Shown: one piece after another, positions 5,049-6,292 of the stretch
Position numbering within the stretch: the first letter of the stretch is position 1
Layout of the letters: each line of letters begins with the position of its first letter
DNA from: an uncultured Bilophila sp.
GTDB taxonomy: Bacteria > Desulfobacterota > Desulfovibrionia > Desulfovibrionales > Desulfovibrionaceae
Reading direction: 5' to 3'
Length of the DNA: 6,292 nucleotides
Assembly: GCA_902373525.1 (NCBI GenBank)
Contig: CABKMN010000132.1
Coordinates: forward strand, 1 to 6,292
The notes under the pieces: generated by a model
The model's input: the letters and a program-made list of their open reading frames with translations, nothing else
What the model was told of the DNA's origin: nothing
Databases searched by the model: none
Made by a program: the position numbers and the translations under genes

Positions 5049-5807
5049 ATGCTCCTGACCGTTTCCATCCTCTGCGTCGTCACCTTCATGGCCGGCCTCA
5101 TCGACAGCATCGCCGGAGGCGGCGGATTGCTCCGGCTTCCCGCCCTGCTCGTTGCGGGCGTCCCCCCGCAACAGGCCCTCGGCACCAACAAGTTCGTCGG
5201 GGCGATAGGGACCGGCGCGGCCATGCTCAACTTTGCGCGCAAGGGGCTGATCCTCTGGAAGCTGGCGCTCGTCGGCGTTCCGTGCGCGCTGCTCGGTTCG
5301 GCGGCGGGCAGCAAGTGCATCCTCGCCTTCGATCCCCAGACCGCCGGGAAAATCCTGATCGCCCTACTGCCGGTGGCGGCGATCATAACCCTGATTCCCC
5401 GCCGCTCCAAGTCGTGCAAGGACGCCTTCACCGCGCTGGACGTCTTTCTTCTGACGCCGCTGATCTGTTTCGGGGTCGGCTTCTACGACGGCTTTTTCGG
5501 TCCGGGCGCGGGAAGTTTCTTCATCATCGCCTTCAACGTCTGCCTGCGGATGAATCTCATTCAGGCTTCGGCACTGACCAAGGTGTTCAACCTCTCGTCC
5601 AACGTCGGCTCGCTGATCGTGTTTCTCATCCACGGGGACGTGCTCTTTCTCTACGCCATTCCCATGACCGTCGCCGACGTGCTCGGCAACCTCGCCGGGA
5701 GCCAGCTCGCCATCCGCACCGGCCCCACCATCGTACGCCGCTTCCTGCTCCTTTCGCTGATCATCCTGTTCGTTTCCCTGATCTGGAAGTATTATTTCGC
5801 AGGGTAG
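5049..5807 (+). CDS. TauE/SafE (TSUP) family membrane transporter
   Basis: A 252-residue inner-membrane protein of the TauE/SafE/TSUP family, whose characterised members export sulfite, sulfoacetate or related anions or move other small organic acids. Two family signatures occupy the two halves: DSIAGGGGLLRLPALL (19-34) with ALGTNK (43-48), and GFYDGFFGPGAGSF (144-157) with ALTKVFNLSSN (175-185). Hydrophobic stretches indicate about eight transmembrane helices, including roughly 3-18, 70-90, 101-116, 131-148, 187-203 and 231-248. ATG 5049 follows GGGGAA (5037-5042), and a stop codon in frame at 5043-5045 rules out an earlier start. The gene stands alone. No sulfonate, taurine or sulfite genes lie beside it, so the substrate cannot be assigned from context, though sulfite export would suit a sulfonate- or sulfite-metabolising host. 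YfcA-like members without a known substrate are an equally good match. Confidence 0.92.
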   Translation: MLLTVSILCVVTFMAGLIDSIAGGGGLLRLPALLVAGVPPQQALGTNKFVGAIGTGAAMLNFARKGLILWKLALVGVPCALLGSAAGSKCILAFDPQTAGKILIALLPVAAIITLIPRRSKSCKDAFTALDVFLLTPLICFGVGFYDGFFGPGAGSFFIIAFNVCLRMNLIQASALTKVFNLSSNVGSLIVFLIHGDVLFLYAIPMTVADVLGNLAGSQLAIRTGPTIVRRFLLLSLIILFVSLIWKYYFAG

Positions 5808-5814
5808 GCAAAGA

Positions 5815-5866
5815 TTGGAGGGGGCGGGGAACCCTTTCTGGAGAAAGGGTTCCCCGCCCCCTCCAA
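5815..5866 (+). terminator. Perfect 24-bp hairpin after the transporter gene (terminator-like, no U-tract)
   Basis: Positions 5815-5838 pair without mismatch to 5843-5866 around a TGGA loop. The stem begins 7 bases after the TauE-family stop. The plus strand leaves into AACCTCCCCCC rather than a T-run, so it is not a classic intrinsic terminator. It may end or protect the transporter mRNA 3' end, or be a palindromic repeat unit. Confidence 0.6.
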
Positions 5867-5890
5867 ACCTCCCCCCTTCCCAAGACGTTC
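5863..5890 (+). repeat. Dispersed intergenic repeat, copy D (partial)
   Basis: CCAAACC, a C-rich run and then CTTCCCAAGACGTTC (5876-5890). The last 15 bases are identical to the reverse complement of 6251-6265 in copy C. After 5890 the similarity stops, so the copy is truncated relative to A and C. It shares its first bases with the 3' arm of the 24-bp hairpin. Confidence 0.6.
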
Positions 5891-5974
5891 CTCTGGGTCA
5901 ACGAAGGCAATGGGGGAACGCGCAGGGCCGTTTCGGACGCATCCGTCTCCCGGCCGGGCAGTCAAAGAAGAAAG

Positions 5975-6132
5975 GCGCCGTCATAGGATGCGGTTGTTTC
6001 ATTTCCACAGTATGGTGAAAAGACAGCCTTTTATCCATTCTTCCGTTGGCGGACGCCATGACTGAGGCATTTTATCGGTTATTCCTTTGAAACTTCAAGC
6101 AATGAAGCCTCAACCACATCCTATGACGCAGC
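5975..6132 (-). repeat. Inverted-arm element with internal stems; possible structured RNA or small mobile remnant
   Basis: Two 22-base arms (5975-5996 and 6111-6132) are inverted copies matching at 19 positions, sharing CGTCATAGGATG. Read on the minus strand, one of the three mismatches becomes a U-G pair. Inside lie TGAGGC/GCCTCA (minus strand) enclosing CTTCA/TGAAG, TGGC/GCCA around GTCC, and AAAAG/CTTTT around five bases, giving a plausible multibranched fold. On the minus strand the 3' arm is followed by TTTCTTCTTT. No known RNA family was recognised, and no transposase or target-site duplication was seen. Confidence 0.4.
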
Positions 6133-6134
6133 CA

Positions 6135-6177
6135 AAAGAAAAAAACAGAAAGGCCCGGACCTATCCGGGCCTTTCTG
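6135..6177 (-). terminator. Terminator, strongest on the minus strand
   Basis: A perfect 14-bp stem (6146-6159 with 6164-6177) has a CCTA loop. On the minus strand it runs into TTTTTTTCTTTT (complement of 6134-6145), a strong U-tract, so it should end a minus-strand gene lying right of the window. On the plus strand it exits into only CTT, making it a weaker stop for rightward transcripts. Confidence 0.8.
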
Positions 6178-6211
6178 CTTATGGAAAACGGCCTCAACGC
6201 CGGTCGATACG

Positions 6212-6292
6212 GTCAGAGGGGAAAACCGCCGAGAGGGATTCGATACGGTCGAACGTCTTGGGAAGAGGAGGGATGGGGGTTTGGGGGAAGGG
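6212..6292 (-). repeat. Dispersed intergenic repeat, copy C
   Basis: Reverse complement of copy A over essentially its full length, with shared words given there, and sharing 15 exact bases with copy D. The word TCGATACGGTC occurs at 6240-6250 inside it and again at 6204-6214 just before it, 36 bases apart. It runs to the window edge and may continue. It contains no credible gene. Confidence 0.75.

Larger units (their letters stand above)
5808..6292. other. 485-base gene-free region rich in inverted repeats
   Basis: No convincing gene is seen here. The region holds a perfect 24-bp hairpin (5815-5866), repeat copy D (5863-5890), a GC-rich linker with the short palindrome CCCGGCCGGG, a 158-base element bounded by inverted arms (5975-6132), a terminator (6135-6177) and repeat copy C (6212-6292). 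A plus-strand frame that stays open to 6018 overlaps the transporter gene out of frame and crosses the hairpin, so it is not considered real. Confidence 0.7.

Noticed and set aside
5999..6070. Minus-strand 23-residue frame starting MPQSWRPPTEEW
   Set aside because: It lies inside the inverted-arm element, the AAAGGA upstream is too far from the ATG, and there is no recognised relative. It could be a small peptide or a transposase remnant, but support is too thin to annotate.
1..6292. Composite transposon bounded by the inverted end repeats
   Set aside because: No transposase or integrase is present, the genes inside are mostly ordinary chromosomal ones, and two further repeat copies lie inside the span, which fits an intergenic repeat family better.
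1..6292. CRISPR array, tRNA or rRNA genes, defence system genes
   Set aside because: Repeats are few, unevenly spaced and partly inverted; no cloverleaf, rRNA motif, Cas or known defence protein was recognised.

Overview
The window is a GC-rich bacterial chromosome segment with six complete protein genes, all bounded by gene-sized intergenic regions rich in inverted repeats. Its style (GC-rich coding DNA, C/G-tract-rich intergenic repeats, a TauE-type exporter, FTLIEI-type pilins, an HDAC-like hydrolase) fits a deltaproteobacterial sulfate- or sulfite-reducer such as the Desulfovibrionaceae (for example Bilophila or Desulfovibrio). This placement is my inference from general resemblance, not a database result.

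Layout from left to right: a repeat copy (1-81) and a Rho-independent terminator (86-116) for a gene outside the window; an inverted second repeat copy (175-222); a histone-deacetylase/acetylpolyamine-amidohydrolase family gene (+, 261-1550); a shared bidirectional terminator; two type IV pilin-like genes on the minus strand (1602-2027 and 2388-2894), separated by 360 bases containing a promoter candidate and nested inverted repeats; a 316-base divergent region; a YheT-type alpha/beta hydrolase (+, 3211-4209) with a strong terminator; aat, leucyl/phenylalanyl-tRNA-protein transferase (-, 4278-4940); a divergent TauE/SafE-family transporter (+, 5049-5807); and finally 485 gene-free bases (5808-6292) holding a perfect 24-bp hairpin, two more copies of the dispersed repeat, a 158-base element closed by long inverted arms, and another terminator.

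The genes do not form one pathway. Alternating strands and separate terminators suggest mostly single-gene transcription units; the two pilin paralogues are the only clearly related pair. No insertion sequence, CRISPR array, tRNA or rRNA was recognised. The most unusual material is intergenic: a dispersed repeat found four times in the window, and the folded element at 5975-6132, whose one wobble-type substitution pairs only if the minus strand is transcribed. The HDAC-family protein also carries an unusual cysteine-rich C-terminal extension.
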